Positions 36,276-44,836 of a stretch of DNA of 64,000 nt are shown here, one piece after another. The notes below the pieces were generated by a model. That model ran no database searches. It was not told the origin of the DNA and saw nothing but the letters and a program-made list of their open reading frames with translations. Each line of letters starts with the position of its first letter. The first letter of the stretch is position 1. A program made the translations under genes and the position numbers. The stretch comes from Chitinophaga pinensis (GTDB taxonomy: Bacteria; Bacteroidota; Bacteroidia; NS11-12g; UBA955), in NCBI GenBank assembly GCA_945871905.1, contig CAMBXL010000011.1:20860-84859 (forward strand), written 5' to 3'.

Positions 36276-37502
36276 ATGGCTGTAGCGATAAAAATGCCCA
36301 AAATGAGTGATACCATGACTGAGGGCGTAGTTAGAAAATGGAACTATAAAGTAGGTGATACCATTAAAAGTGGTGATGTTTTAGCAGAAGTGGAAACAGA
36401 CAAAGCCACTATGGACTTAGAAAATTACGAAAAAGGAACCATCCTTCACTTTGCAGTTGGGGAAGGTGATGCTGCACCTGTTGATGGCGTTATCGCTATT
36501 GTGGGTAAAGCAGGAGAAGATTTCTCTGCCTTATTAATTTCAGGCGCTTCAGCTGCCCCTGCCGCTCCTGTTGCTGAAACTGTTAAAGTTGAAACCACCA
36601 CTAGCAATCCAATTGTTGCAAGTGCACCAGTTCAAGCAAGTGCAAGCGACAACCGATTAAAAGTATCTCCATTAGCCAAAAAATTAGCGGCTGAAAAAGG
36701 GGTTGACTTGTCGAGCGTTGCTGGTTCAGGCGAAAATGGCAGAATCATTAAAAGTGACATCGAAAACCTTTCTGTGTCTGCTGCTAGTTCTTCTACAAAA
36801 ACGGCAACTTTGTTTGGACAAGAAAGCTATGAGGAAATCAATGTGTCTCAAATGCGTAAAACCATTGCGGCTCGTTTGGCTGAAAGCAAATTTACAGCAC
36901 CACATTTCTATTTAACGATGGAAATAAACATGGACAAAGCTTTGAATGCTCGTGCTGCTATAAATGCAAGTGGAGATGTTAAAGTATCTGTTAATGATAT
37001 GATTGTTAAAGCTTGTTCAATTGCTTTGGGCAAACATCCTTGGGTGAATGCCAGTTGGTTAGGCACAAAAATTAGATTGAATCACCATATTAACATTGGG
37101 GTTGCCATGGCTGTTGAAGATGGTTTATTGGTACCTGTTGTTAAATTTGCTAATCAAAAATCATTGTCTGCTATCAGTAGCGAAGTGAAAGAATTTAGTA
37201 TAAAAGCGAAAGATAAAAAATTACAACCTGCAGATTGGAGTGGTAACACATTCACTATTTCAAACTTAGGAATGTTTGGCATCGAAGAATTTACTGCCAT
37301 TATCAATCCACCTGATGCTTGTATTTTAGCGGTTGGGGGAGTAAAAGAAACGGTTGGTATTGTAAACGGTGAAATAGCCAAAACAAACGTAATGAAAGTA
37401 ACCCTGAGCTGCGACCACAGAGTGGTTGACGGTGTTGTAGGTTCTAAATTCTTAAACACCCTGAAAGATTTATTGGAAGAACCAGTGAAGATGTTGGTTT
37501 AG
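36276..37502 (+). CDS. pdhC: Dihydrolipoamide acetyltransferase (E2) of pyruvate dehydrogenase
   Basis: 408 residues forming the core of the complex that turns pyruvate into acetyl-CoA. One lipoyl domain (1-80) carries Lys43 in ETDKATMDLE. An alanine/proline linker follows, then the peripheral-subunit-binding domain KVSPLAKKLAAEKGVDLSSV with GSGENGRIIKSDIE. The catalytic domain ends with LSCDHRVVDGVVGSKFL, containing the active His and Asp. E1 and E3 genes are not adjacent. The N-terminus MPKMSDTMTEG favours the pyruvate over the oxoglutarate complex, but other branched 2-oxoacids cannot be excluded. Confidence 0.92.
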   Translation: MAVAIKMPKMSDTMTEGVVRKWNYKVGDTIKSGDVLAEVETDKATMDLENYEKGTILHFAVGEGDAAPVDGVIAIVGKAGEDFSALLISGASAAPAAPVAETVKVETTTSNPIVASAPVQASASDNRLKVSPLAKKLAAEKGVDLSSVAGSGENGRIIKSDIENLSVSAASSSTKTATLFGQESYEEINVSQMRKTIAARLAESKFTAPHFYLTMEINMDKALNARAAINASGDVKVSVNDMIVKACSIALGKHPWVNASWLGTKIRLNHHINIGVAMAVEDGLLVPVVKFANQKSLSAISSEVKEFSIKAKDKKLQPADWSGNTFTISNLGMFGIEEFTAIINPPDACILAVGGVKETVGIVNGEIAKTNVMKVTLSCDHRVVDGVVGSKFLNTLKDLLEEPVKMLV

Positions 37503-37667
37503 GAGTTAGGATTTAGGGATTATTAGTTAAGGGTTATTGGTTAATTAGTTTCTGATTCAACAAATTAATATTAAAAAGTTAACAATCATCTTTCTTTTTG
37601 GCTCAGATGAGAAATAGAGATAATTCCGAAGGGTCGGAAGGTGAGGCGAAAAGACGAAATTTTAAAT

Positions 37668-38951
37668 ATGAAAACAAAATTCATAGATGAGCTGAGATGG
37701 AGAGGAATGCTCCAAGACATAATGCCTGAAACGGAAGCTTTATTAAATAGCAAACAAGTTACAGGTTATATTGGGTTCGACCCCACTGCCGATTCTTTAG
37801 GTGTGGGCAATTTGGTGCAAATAATGACTTTGATGCACTTTCAAAGATGTGGGCACAAGCCTATGGCATTAGTAGGTGGCGCAACGGGTATGGTGGGCGA
37901 CCCTAGTGGAAAAAGCGATGAACGCAACCTATTGAGTGAAGATATTTTGCAACACAACTTGGCATGTCAAAAAGCACAATTAGAAAAATTCTTAGATTTT
38001 AACTGTGGCGACAACAGTGCAGTAATCGTTAATAATTACGATTGGTTCAAAGAATTTAGTTTTTTGGATTTTATCAGAGAAGTTGGCAAACACATTACCG
38101 TTAATTACATGATGGCGAAAGACAGTGTTAAAAAACGCTTGGAAACCGGTATGTCTTTCACTGAGTTTAGTTACCAATTGGTGCAAGGGTATGATTTTTA
38201 CCATTTATGGAAGAACAATGGCGTGATGCTACAAATGGGCGGTAGCGACCAATGGGGAAATATTGTTACAGGTACTGAATTAATAAGAAGAATGGCTGGT
38301 GGTGAAGCTTATGCACTCACTACTCCATTGATTAAAAAAGCAGACGGCACCAAGTTTGGCAAGTCAGAAAAGGGGAATATTTGGCTCGACGCGAACAGAA
38401 CCTCCCCTTATCAGTTTTACCAATTTTGGTTGAATGCAGCCGATGAAGATGTGGTAAATTACATCCGTATTTTCAGTTTGAAAGGCAAAGAAGAGATTGA
38501 AGCATTAGAGAAAGAACATTTTATCAATCCGGGTGCTAGATTATTACAAAAAACCTTAGCAGAAGAAATTACTATCAGAGTTCACTCTAAAGAGGCATAC
38601 GACAAAGCAGTAAGAGCCTCAGAGATTTTATTTGGGAAAGGTACAGCTGAGGAATTAGCTACCATTGATGAAGCTACTTTGTTGAGTGCAATGGAAGGTG
38701 TTAAACAAGCGGTGGTCTCCCTTTCAGAAATTGAAAACGGCATCCCAATCATTGATTTTTTGAGCGAAAAAACAGGACTTTTGCCAAGTAAATCAGAGGC
38801 TAAAAAAATGATTTTAGGCAACGGTATTAGCATCAATAAAGAAAAAAATGCGGACATCAATGCCACTATATCTCAAAAAGATTTAATAAACAACCGCTAT
38901 ATCTTGGCTCAAAAAGGCAAAAAGGACTACTGTTTGGTAATAGTTGAGTAG
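37668..38951 (+). CDS. tyrS: Tyrosyl-tRNA synthetase
   Basis: 427 residues from ATG 37668; an in-frame GTG at 37641 lies in repeat-like sequence. The class I fold is clear: [75 protein letters not shown] for KMSKS, and a C-terminal S4-like domain ([20 protein letters not shown]). The HIGH motif reads GVGN (37800-37811). Asn for the second His is common, but Gly for the first His is unusual. An 8-base tandem repeat begins at the stop codon. Confidence 0.95.
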   Translation: MKTKFIDELRWRGMLQDIMPETEALLNSKQVTGYIGFDPTADSLGVGNLVQIMTLMHFQRCGHKPMALVGGATGMVGDPSGKSDERNLLSEDILQHNLACQKAQLEKFLDFNCGDNSAVIVNNYDWFKEFSFLDFIREVGKHITVNYMMAKDSVKKRLETGMSFTEFSYQLVQGYDFYHLWKNNGVMLQMGGSDQWGNIVTGTELIRRMAGGEAYALTTPLIKKADGTKFGKSEKGNIWLDANRTSPYQFYQFWLNAADEDVVNYIRIFSLKGKEEIEALEKEHFINPGARLLQKTLAEEITIRVHSKEAYDKAVRASEILFGKGTAEELATIDEATLLSAMEGVKQAVVSLSEIENGIPIIDFLSEKTGLLPSKSEAKKMILGNGISINKEKNADINATISQKDLINNRYILAQKGKKDYCLVIVE

Positions 38952-39005
38952 TTGTTTAGTTGTTTAGTTGTTTTGTTGTTTTGTTGTTTTGTTGTTTTGT
39001 TGTTT
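38951..39005 (+). repeat. 8-bp tandem repeat after tyrS
   Basis: Nearly seven copies of GTTGTTTW (W = A in the first two, T later), starting at the last base of the tyrS stop codon and running into the dispersed-repeat module. It looks like a slippage-prone microsatellite. Confidence 0.85.
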
Positions 39006-39137
39006 CACGCCGTGCAGCGTGATTGTTGAATTATCCTTTTGTCATCCTGAGTTATTCAGCTATGCTGAATAGTACCGAAGGTGTCACCCACTAGGCTGAG
39101 CCTTGTCACGTGAGGAGGCTCTCGAAGGGTGTAATTA
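39006..39137. repeat. Second copy of the mosaic dispersed repeats
   Basis: Shares with 3691-3820 the CACGCCGTGCAGCGTG module, the CATCCTGAG...ATTCAGCTATGCTGAAT...ACCGAAGG module and the GAGGCTCTCGAAGGGTG module. The third is here downstream instead of upstream of the second, and the palindrome AGGCTGAGCCT is inserted between. The rest of the 377-base gap (39138-39328) is AT-rich with a promoter at its end. Confidence 0.8.
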
Positions 39138-39291
39138 GTTATGTATCACCATCTTGTAAAACTTTATTAAACCACAAAAAAACCTAATGGCAAACATCAA
39201 TCTTTTCAAATTTAAAAAGCAATCAAATAAAAAAATCAAAAACTTAAGCCTTTACTCATGCATTTTTCATTTCTCTTCAATGGATTAAGTC

Positions 39292-39321
39292 TTGCATTAT
39301 TTTTAAATTTGTATACTTTTG
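39292..39321 (+). promoter_or_regulatory. Promoter of the hotdog thioesterase / smpB unit
   Basis: TTG (39292-39294), a 19-base spacer and TACTTTTG (39314-39321). The -7 box ends only 7 bases before the ATG, suggesting a leaderless or nearly leaderless mRNA. Confidence 0.65.
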
Positions 39322-39328
39322 TAATTCA

Positions 39329-39721
39329 ATGAAAAACCTTTTTAAAATTGGCAACACCAAAATTTTCACTAAAACTGTAACTCAAAGTGATATTGCTCAA
39401 TTTGATGAAGGTACTGTTCACGAAGTGTATGGCACTTTTGCCTTGGGCAGAGATGCCGAATGGAGCAGTCGCTTGTTTGTCCTGGAAATGAAAGAGGAGG
39501 ATGAAGAAGGTATAGGCACATTTTTGAATATCAAACACCACTCTCCTGCATTGCTTCATCAAACAGTAACTTTTACTGCCACCATTACCGTATTGGAGAA
39601 AAATAAGTTGGATTGTTACGTTGTTGCCAAAGTGGGAGACAGGCTGATAGCAGAATGTGAAACTGGACAAAAAATAATCAAAAAAGAAAAGTTAAATTTG
39701 CTGTTCGAAAGTTTAAAATAA
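39329..39721 (+). CDS. Hotdog-fold thioesterase-like protein (FlK-type)
   Basis: 130 residues. The pattern fits the compact hotdog family that includes fluoroacetyl-CoA thioesterase: QFDEGTVHEVYGTFALGRDAEWSSR, then EGIGTFLNIKHHSPALLHQ with the conserved Thr/His region, a long hydrophobic helix-strand (VTFTATITVLEKNKLDCYVV) and RLIAECETGQKIIKKEKL. It probably cleaves a small acyl-CoA or acts as an acyl binder; the substrate is unknown. smpB begins 1 base after its stop, so the genes form one unit. Confidence 0.75.
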   Translation: MKNLFKIGNTKIFTKTVTQSDIAQFDEGTVHEVYGTFALGRDAEWSSRLFVLEMKEEDEEGIGTFLNIKHHSPALLHQTVTFTATITVLEKNKLDCYVVAKVGDRLIAECETGQKIIKKEKLNLLFESLK

Positions 39722-39722
39722 T

Positions 39723-40172
39723 TTGGCACTGAAACCACTACATATCACCAACAAAAAAGCCAATTACGAATATTTTGTAGATTTAAAATTCACTGCTGGA
39801 ATCGTATTAAAAGGTACTGAAGTAAAAAGCGTAAGAGAACACAATGTCAATATCAATGACGCATATTGTTTATTAGAGGATGGCGAACTGTGGATTAAAA
39901 ACATGCACATTAGCGAGTTTAAGCAAGGCAGTTACAACAATCACCTTCCTTTGGCTAACAGAAAACTACTCCTAAACAAACAAGAACTTCGCAAAATAAC
40001 TTCGCGCGTCAAAGAAAAAGGGGTCACTATTTTCCCGTTAAAACTATTTGTCAATGACAGAGGATTTATTAAGCTTGACATCGGGGTCGGCAAAGGCAAA
40101 AAATCATTTGACAAACGAGAAGACATCAAGCAAAAGGATATTCAAAGGGAACTTTCTAAAATAAAATTCTGA
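39723..40172 (+). CDS. smpB: SsrA-binding protein SmpB
   Basis: 149 residues from TTG 39723, which lies directly after the upstream stop. It binds tmRNA and brings it to stalled ribosomes. Signatures are NKKANYEYFVDLKFTAGIVL, KGTEVKSVREHNVNINDAYC, and a basic tail KGKKSFDKREDIKQKDIQRE. The tmRNA gene itself was not found in this window. The stop overlaps the next start by 1 base. Confidence 0.95.
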   Translation: MALKPLHITNKKANYEYFVDLKFTAGIVLKGTEVKSVREHNVNINDAYCLLEDGELWIKNMHISEFKQGSYNNHLPLANRKLLLNKQELRKITSRVKEKGVTIFPLKLFVNDRGFIKLDIGVGKGKKSFDKREDIKQKDIQRELSKIKF

Positions 40173-40768
40173 TGATTAAAACAGCCCTATTGTGTTTATT
40201 GTGTTTTTCAATGACTCTTACAAAAGCTCAGTTTTTTGGAAGAAACAATATTGGCATTCATCAAGGGGTCATTTTATTCAATCCCTCTGCATTGAACAAC
40301 CCAAACAATGCTAATAATAAAAAAAGTTGGGTAAATGAAATTGATAAAAATTTCACCTTAGGCACTAAAACCACTTTCAATACAGGAATTGGTTTTGGCA
40401 ATTATCAAAACCCTGACAATAGATTTGAATCATACCAAAGTACTAATTTTTTAAGACTTAAAATAGCAGTGATAATTCATCTTCCTCAAACTATTACTCA
40501 TTACAAAACAAAACCCAACTTATTTAATCCTTATTTTAAAGTGGGTTATAATTTCGACATACTCAACAATTACTTTTTGGCGGTTGGTAACAATAGAGTC
40601 AACACCAATTTAAGATTAGGTTTCGGAAATGCTATTAGAATCAATCACTATGTGGGGCTCAACTATGAATTTTCTTACAACCAAAGAGTTAATCCCGATT
40701 ACAGAACATTTTTCCAACACACCTTGGGTTTGGTTTTTAATCTAGAAGAACCTTTTCAAAGGTTGTAG
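40172..40768 (+). CDS. Exported small beta-barrel-like protein, hypothetical
   Basis: 198 residues with signal peptide MIKTALLCLLCFSMTLTKA. The mature part alternates as in a small barrel: LRLKIAVIIHLPQTI, PYFKVGYNFDIL, NLRLGFGNAIRINHYVGLNY, QHTLGLVFNLEEPF. It is translationally coupled to smpB through a 1-base overlap, although a functional tie is not obvious. The neighbour on the right is convergent. Confidence 0.6.
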   Translation: MIKTALLCLLCFSMTLTKAQFFGRNNIGIHQGVILFNPSALNNPNNANNKKSWVNEIDKNFTLGTKTTFNTGIGFGNYQNPDNRFESYQSTNFLRLKIAVIIHLPQTITHYKTKPNLFNPYFKVGYNFDILNNYFLAVGNNRVNTNLRLGFGNAIRINHYVGLNYEFSYNQRVNPDYRTFFQHTLGLVFNLEEPFQRL

Positions 40769-40779
40769 AATCACAACGC

Positions 40780-40953
40780 TTACCAACGGGCGCGTCGTCT
40801 TTCTTTTTTAGAAAACAAACCAACATTTTTCGATTTTCTCGAACTCTTGTCTTCAATAACATTATTGGTAGCGTCACATGTTTTTGCCTTACAAGACTGT
40901 AATGCCGTTGACATAAAGGCGATGAATATAAAAATAAAAAACTGTTTAAACAT
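40780..40953 (-). CDS. 57-aa lipoprotein, last gene of the tpiA operon
   Basis: A complete short gene read on the minus strand, ATG at 40953 to TAA at 40780. The signal MFKQFFIFIFIAFMSTALQS ends in a lipobox with Cys21. The mature peptide is about 37 residues and strongly basic at its end (FSKKERRRARW). It begins 1 base after the esterase stop, so it is surely co-transcribed. The basic tail could contact anionic lipids, polysaccharide or peptidoglycan. No family is recognised. Confidence 0.65.
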   Translation of the reverse strand: MFKQFFIFIFIAFMSTALQSCKAKTCDATNNVIEDKSSRKSKNVGLFSKKERRRARW

Positions 40954-40954
40954 A

Positions 40955-42385
40955 TTACTTAACGTATTGAAATTTTATTGATTGCTGGTAATTATCGGCA
41001 CTAAACACTATTATATAAAATCCTGATTTGAAATCGCTTATATCCATAATAGTTTGATTGACAACCGTTTTTAAGATTTTCCCTGATATTTCTTTAAGTT
41101 GAACAGTCCAATGACTTACATTGGCATCAACTTGAATATTAACTGTACCTGAACTAGGATTGGGGAAGATAGAAACGAGGGTTTGTTTATTTACCGTTTG
41201 AATATCACTTGGCAAGCAGCTTGCTGAGGAAGTATCAATTTGTTTGCTAAAAAAGTTTGCCATGTTTTTAGAACGTAATTTTACTTGATCTATTGCATGT
41301 CCTGTAAGTGCAGGATTGGAAACTTGCATTGCACAATTGACTGTATTTAAAGTTGAGTCAAACAAATAGTCTGGCAATTGAGGTACAGTAGTCTTCAATT
41401 TTTTAATCAAATTAAACAGTCCACTTGAACCATAGACATAAGGACGATTGACAATTGATTGGCAATTGGCAGGAAAACCTTGGGCACAAATATTATAGTC
41501 GTGAAAAATCCTTTGTTGCTTGTAGGGAACAATTAAATCATTGGGTTGATGATAGGCATAAATAGCAGGTGATTTGGCATAAGAATAGCGGCTAAAATTA
41601 TCAAACATAAGAGCGCCATAAATACTTCCCACTCCTTTGATTGTATAATTTAAATTGGTTGGATTCAAATCTCCATGGATTGAACCTAAGTCGGGTCTAG
41701 TTAGATTTAATGCCGACAATGAAGTGGTATGACCTGTACTTACCAAACAAGTCGACTCATAGATTGCATTGGGTCTTGCTACTGTATTTATAGCATAGCA
41801 GCTTGGGTGTTTTTCTAATGTATCGTCAATAAAAGCCGTAGCTAAAGCAATGAAACCGCCTGCACTTTCTCCAACTACAAAGATGTTTTTAGGGTCAATC
41901 TTCAAGGAATCTTTTTGATTAAGCAAAAAACGAATAGCACCCTTTGCATCTTGCATTCCTCTGTAAACAGCTCTGTACCACTCTGCAGTATCTGTCATAT
42001 TCAAACAATTCCAATTTGGGATATTACAATTAATAGCTGAAGCTGTTTGAAACATTCCCAAACGGTAATTAATAGAAGCCGTTACATAACCTCGTTGCGC
42101 GAATTCTTTAATTATCAGTGGCGGTGCCCCAGTAGATTTGTTTCCTCCCATAAAAGCACCTCCATGAATAGCAATAAGCAAAGGTCGTCCACAAACGGGT
42201 GGAGTGTCATTAGTCGGAATGGATACATCCATCCTTAACAATCGGTTTTGTCCACCAAAATCGATGGCAGACCCATAAACAACATTAGAAATCTGAATTG
42301 TTTGATAGGCAGTATCTACCCACTTTTGAGCTTTTAATTGCAACCCAACAATAAGCAATAAGGCACAAACAATTTTTGATTTCAT
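40955..42385 (-). CDS. Secreted alpha/beta-hydrolase (carboxylesterase type) with T9SS sorting domain
   Basis: 476 residues. A signal peptide (ALLLIVGLQLKAQ) precedes an esterase domain with oxyanion strand LLIAIHGGAFMGGNKS, nucleophile elbow FVVGESAGGFIAL and a late YAYHQPNDLIVPYKQQ (probable Asp region). The last about 75 residues are a type A T9SS sorting domain: SIFPNPSSGTVNIQV, LKEISGKILKT, and FKSGFYIIVFS. The enzyme is probably exported through the T9SS and left at the surface. It sits 5 bases after tpiA in the same operon. Its ester substrate is unknown. Confidence 0.87.
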   Translation of the reverse strand: MKSKIVCALLLIVGLQLKAQKWVDTAYQTIQISNVVYGSAIDFGGQNRLLRMDVSIPTNDTPPVCGRPLLIAIHGGAFMGGNKSTGAPPLIIKEFAQRGYVTASINYRLGMFQTASAINCNIPNWNCLNMTDTAEWYRAVYRGMQDAKGAIRFLLNQKDSLKIDPKNIFVVGESAGGFIALATAFIDDTLEKHPSCYAINTVARPNAIYESTCLVSTGHTTSLSALNLTRPDLGSIHGDLNPTNLNYTIKGVGSIYGALMFDNFSRYSYAKSPAIYAYHQPNDLIVPYKQQRIFHDYNICAQGFPANCQSIVNRPYVYGSSGLFNLIKKLKTTVPQLPDYLFDSTLNTVNCAMQVSNPALTGHAIDQVKLRSKNMANFFSKQIDTSSASCLPSDIQTVNKQTLVSIFPNPSSGTVNIQVDANVSHWTVQLKEISGKILKTVVNQTIMDISDFKSGFYIIVFSADNYQQSIKFQYVK

Positions 42386-42390
42386 AAATA

Positions 42391-43152
42391 TTAAAATGAT
42401 TTTGCTATATCAATAAAGTCTCTCGATGAGAGCGCTGCTCCACCAATCAAGGCACCATCAATATCCGACATTCCAAATAATCCTTTGGCATTGTCAGGCT
42501 TAACACTTCCGCCATATAAGATTGATACCCCTTCGGCAACTTCATTATTAAACAGAGTAGATACTACATTTCTGATGTGTTGATGCATTTCATTGGCTTG
42601 TTCTGCAGAAGCAGTTACGCCTGTCCCTATAGCCCACACCGGCTCATAAGCCAATACGACTGATTTCATTTCACTTGAACTCAATCCTTTTAAAGCTTCT
42701 AATTGATTTTCTATAACAGTAAAATGTTTTGTATCATTTCTTTCTTCTAAAGTTTCACCAATACAATACACCACTTGCAATCCTTTTGCCAACGCAACAT
42801 TGATTTTCGAAGCACATGAATCATTTGTTTCGTTGTAATACTGACGTCTTTCACTGTGACCAATTAACACATAATTCATACCTATAGAACTCAACATTGC
42901 TGCTGATATTTCTCCGGTATAGGCACCTTGTTCATGCTGATTCATATTTTGCGCACCTATTTGAATAGGCGAACCTTCTAATTGTTTTTTGAGAGTAACT
43001 AAATGAATAAAAGGCGGAAATATAATAATTTCAGCATTATTCATAAGTTCTGTTTCTGCCATGGTTCTAATTTCATGAGCTAAACCTTGACCTTCCAATA
43101 AGGTCTTGTGCATTTTCCAATTGCCTGCGGCTATTTTTCTTCTATTGTTCAT
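42391..43152 (-). CDS. tpiA: Triosephosphate isomerase
   Basis: 253 residues. Interconverts dihydroxyacetone phosphate and glyceraldehyde 3-phosphate. Signatures are AAGNWKMHKT with the catalytic Lys, LIGHSERRQYYNET with the His, AYEPVWAIGTGVTA with the catalytic Glu, and LYGGSVKPDNAKGL for phosphate. The start overlaps the upstream GlmU-like gene by 11 bases, so translation is linked. Confidence 0.97.
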   Translation of the reverse strand: MNNRRKIAAGNWKMHKTLLEGQGLAHEIRTMAETELMNNAEIIIFPPFIHLVTLKKQLEGSPIQIGAQNMNQHEQGAYTGEISAAMLSSIGMNYVLIGHSERRQYYNETNDSCASKINVALAKGLQVVYCIGETLEERNDTKHFTVIENQLEALKGLSSSEMKSVVLAYEPVWAIGTGVTASAEQANEMHQHIRNVVSTLFNNEVAEGVSILYGGSVKPDNAKGLFGMSDIDGALIGGAALSSRDFIDIAKSF

Positions 43153-44326
43153 TTTTTTCCCAAGTTCTGTATTTTGTTTCTTTTTCGTAAATTACTTCTA
43201 AAATCTTTTTATCCATTTCTTCCAAACTTAAGCCTCTTCTTTTCATTACAATATCGGCTGTTTGAAATGCTTTTTTGGTCGTGTAAGTGGTCATTCCTTG
43301 CGCACCGCCCCAACTGAAAGATGGTATAAAATTGCGAGGGAAACCTGCCCCAAATATATTTGAAGACACACCCACAACTGTACCCGTATTAAACATGGTA
43401 TTTATACCACATTTACTGTGGTCACCCATAAATAAACCACAAAACTGTAAGCCTGTTTTTTCAAAACTTTCGCTAATATAATTCCACAATTTTACTTCTT
43501 CGTAGTTGTTTTTTAAATTGGAATTATTGGTATCGGCACCTAAATTACACCATTCCCCTAACACCGAATTCCCCAAAAAACCATCGTGACCTTTGTTCGA
43601 ATAGGCGAATATTACAGAATTATTAACCTCACCACCCACTTTACTAAAGGGACCAACAGTGGTATCGCCATATATTTTAGCACCCATTTTTACTGCAGCA
43701 TGTTCACACAAGGCAAATGGACCTCTAATCATACTCCCTTCCATTATTTCGGCATCTTCACCAATATAAAGGGGACCATCGGTTGCATTTAAAATACTCG
43801 CTTCAACTTTGGCACCTTTTTCCAAAAAAATGGGGTTGTTCCCAAGTACAATATTTGTTTTACTTATTTCTTGAGTTTGTCTACCACTGCAAATAAGTTC
43901 AAAATCTTGTTTTATTTGAGAACCATTGTAAGTAAAAATATGGTGAATTCGCTCAAGCATCAATGGCGCTTCTTCTAACAATACTGTTTCATACTCATCT
44001 TCAGAAGTAGTGACATAAGCCAAAAGCATACTGTTATAAAGCAGTTTTTGACCCATTTTCAACTCTTTAATTTGCTTTACAATAGAATTATTGGGAAACA
44101 AACGTCCATTTATATGTAAAATATTATTCCCTTCAATAGGTTTAAATTTTTCAGAAAGATAAGAAACGGTTTTATAAGCAACTTGCAATTTTAGGTTCTT
44201 TTGCCATTTTTGAGAGATTGTTAAAATGCCACAACGAATCTCTGCTGCTGGTCTGGTAAGTGTAAAAGGGAACAGATGACTGATGTGTTCATCATCGAAC
44301 AAAACGAAATGTGACATTTGACTCAT
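43142..44326 (-). CDS. GlmU-like sugar-nucleotide enzyme (nucleotidyltransferase plus left-handed beta-helix)
   Basis: 394 residues from ATG 44326 (MSQMSHF); a TTG 12 bases earlier is less likely. The N-terminal half resembles a nucleotidyltransferase with LFPFTLTRPAAEIRCGILTI. The C-terminal half is built of hexapeptide repeats (IFLEKGAKVEASIL, GPLYIGEDAEIMEGSMIRGP, SVLGEWCNLGADTNNSNLK). In Bacteroidota this family is regarded as an alternative GlmU. It is proposed to make UDP-GlcNAc for peptidoglycan and LPS. It heads the operon glmU-like / tpiA / esterase / lipoprotein. Confidence 0.88.
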   Translation of the reverse strand: MSQMSHFVLFDDEHISHLFPFTLTRPAAEIRCGILTISQKWQKNLKLQVAYKTVSYLSEKFKPIEGNNILHINGRLFPNNSIVKQIKELKMGQKLLYNSMLLAYVTTSEDEYETVLLEEAPLMLERIHHIFTYNGSQIKQDFELICSGRQTQEISKTNIVLGNNPIFLEKGAKVEASILNATDGPLYIGEDAEIMEGSMIRGPFALCEHAAVKMGAKIYGDTTVGPFSKVGGEVNNSVIFAYSNKGHDGFLGNSVLGEWCNLGADTNNSNLKNNYEEVKLWNYISESFEKTGLQFCGLFMGDHSKCGINTMFNTGTVVGVSSNIFGAGFPRNFIPSFSWGGAQGMTTYTTKKAFQTADIVMKRRGLSLEEMDKKILEVIYEKETKYRTWEKNEQ

Positions 44327-44360
44327 TATATGGTTCAAAGTAAATCAAAATGTAAGAGAA

Positions 44361-44392
44361 AAAAAAATCCCACTTGTAATAAGTGGGATTTT
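44361..44392 (-). terminator. Terminator of rpmE2
   Basis: Stem AATCCCACTT (44366-44375) / AAGTGGGATT (44381-44390) with a 5-base loop. The minus-strand T run is the A run at 44361-44367. It lies about 23 bases beyond the rpmE2 stop. Confidence 0.85.
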
Positions 44393-44414
44393 AATTGTTT
44401 TAAAAACAGTATTA

Positions 44415-44660
44415 TTATTTCTCGTAACGTCTACGGAATTTCTCAATTCTACCTGCTGTATCAACAAGTGTTTGTTTTCCTGTAAAGAACGGATGACTTT
44501 TGTCTGAAATCTCTAATTTATATAATGGATATTCATTTCCATCTTCCCATTTTGCAGTTTCTTTGGTTTCAACACAACTGCGTGTTAAAAAAGAATGCTC
44601 GCTGGTTAAATCTTTAAATATAACAAAACGGTAATTGCTTGGGTGGATACCTTCTTTCAT
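44415..44660 (-). CDS. rpmE2: Ribosomal protein L31 type B
   Basis: 81 residues of the 50S subunit. It starts [17 protein letters not shown] and includes [28 protein letters not shown] and [16 protein letters not shown]. It lacks the four-Cys zinc ribbon of type A L31, so it is the zinc-independent form. It is a monocistronic unit with its own promoter and terminator. Whether a zinc-containing paralogue exists elsewhere cannot be told. Confidence 0.96.
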   Translation of the reverse strand: MKEGIHPSNYRFVIFKDLTSEHSFLTRSCVETKETAKWEDGNEYPLYKLEISDKSHPFFTGKQTLVDTAGRIEKFRRRYEK

Positions 44661-44682
44661 AAATTATTTTTATTTGGGAGTG

Positions 44683-44714
44683 CAAAAGTAAATCGAATTT
44701 TTTATTTTGCCAAA
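44683..44714 (-). promoter_or_regulatory. Promoter of rpmE2
   Basis: On minus: TTTG (plus 44711-44714), a 20-base spacer and TACTTTTG (plus 44683-44690), 22 bases before the start codon. Confidence 0.65.
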
Positions 44715-44815
44715 TATTTTTCCAAAAAAACCAAAATAAATAAACCCTCCTGTTTTTATTCACTCCATTTCGAAAAAAGCTTACACCAATCTTACTTTCA
44801 AATTAGTTATTTGAC

Positions 44816-44823
44816 TATTTTTG
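44816..44823 (+). promoter_or_regulatory. -7 promoter box for trmB
   Basis: TATTTTTG, 13 bases before the trmB ATG. The upstream sequence has only a weak -33 match. Confidence 0.5.
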
Positions 44824-44836
44824 CACGCTTTCGATA

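Noticed and set aside
38951..39137. CRISPR-like array after tyrS
   Set aside because: The 8-bp units are contiguous with no spacers, and no cas genes are present anywhere in the window.
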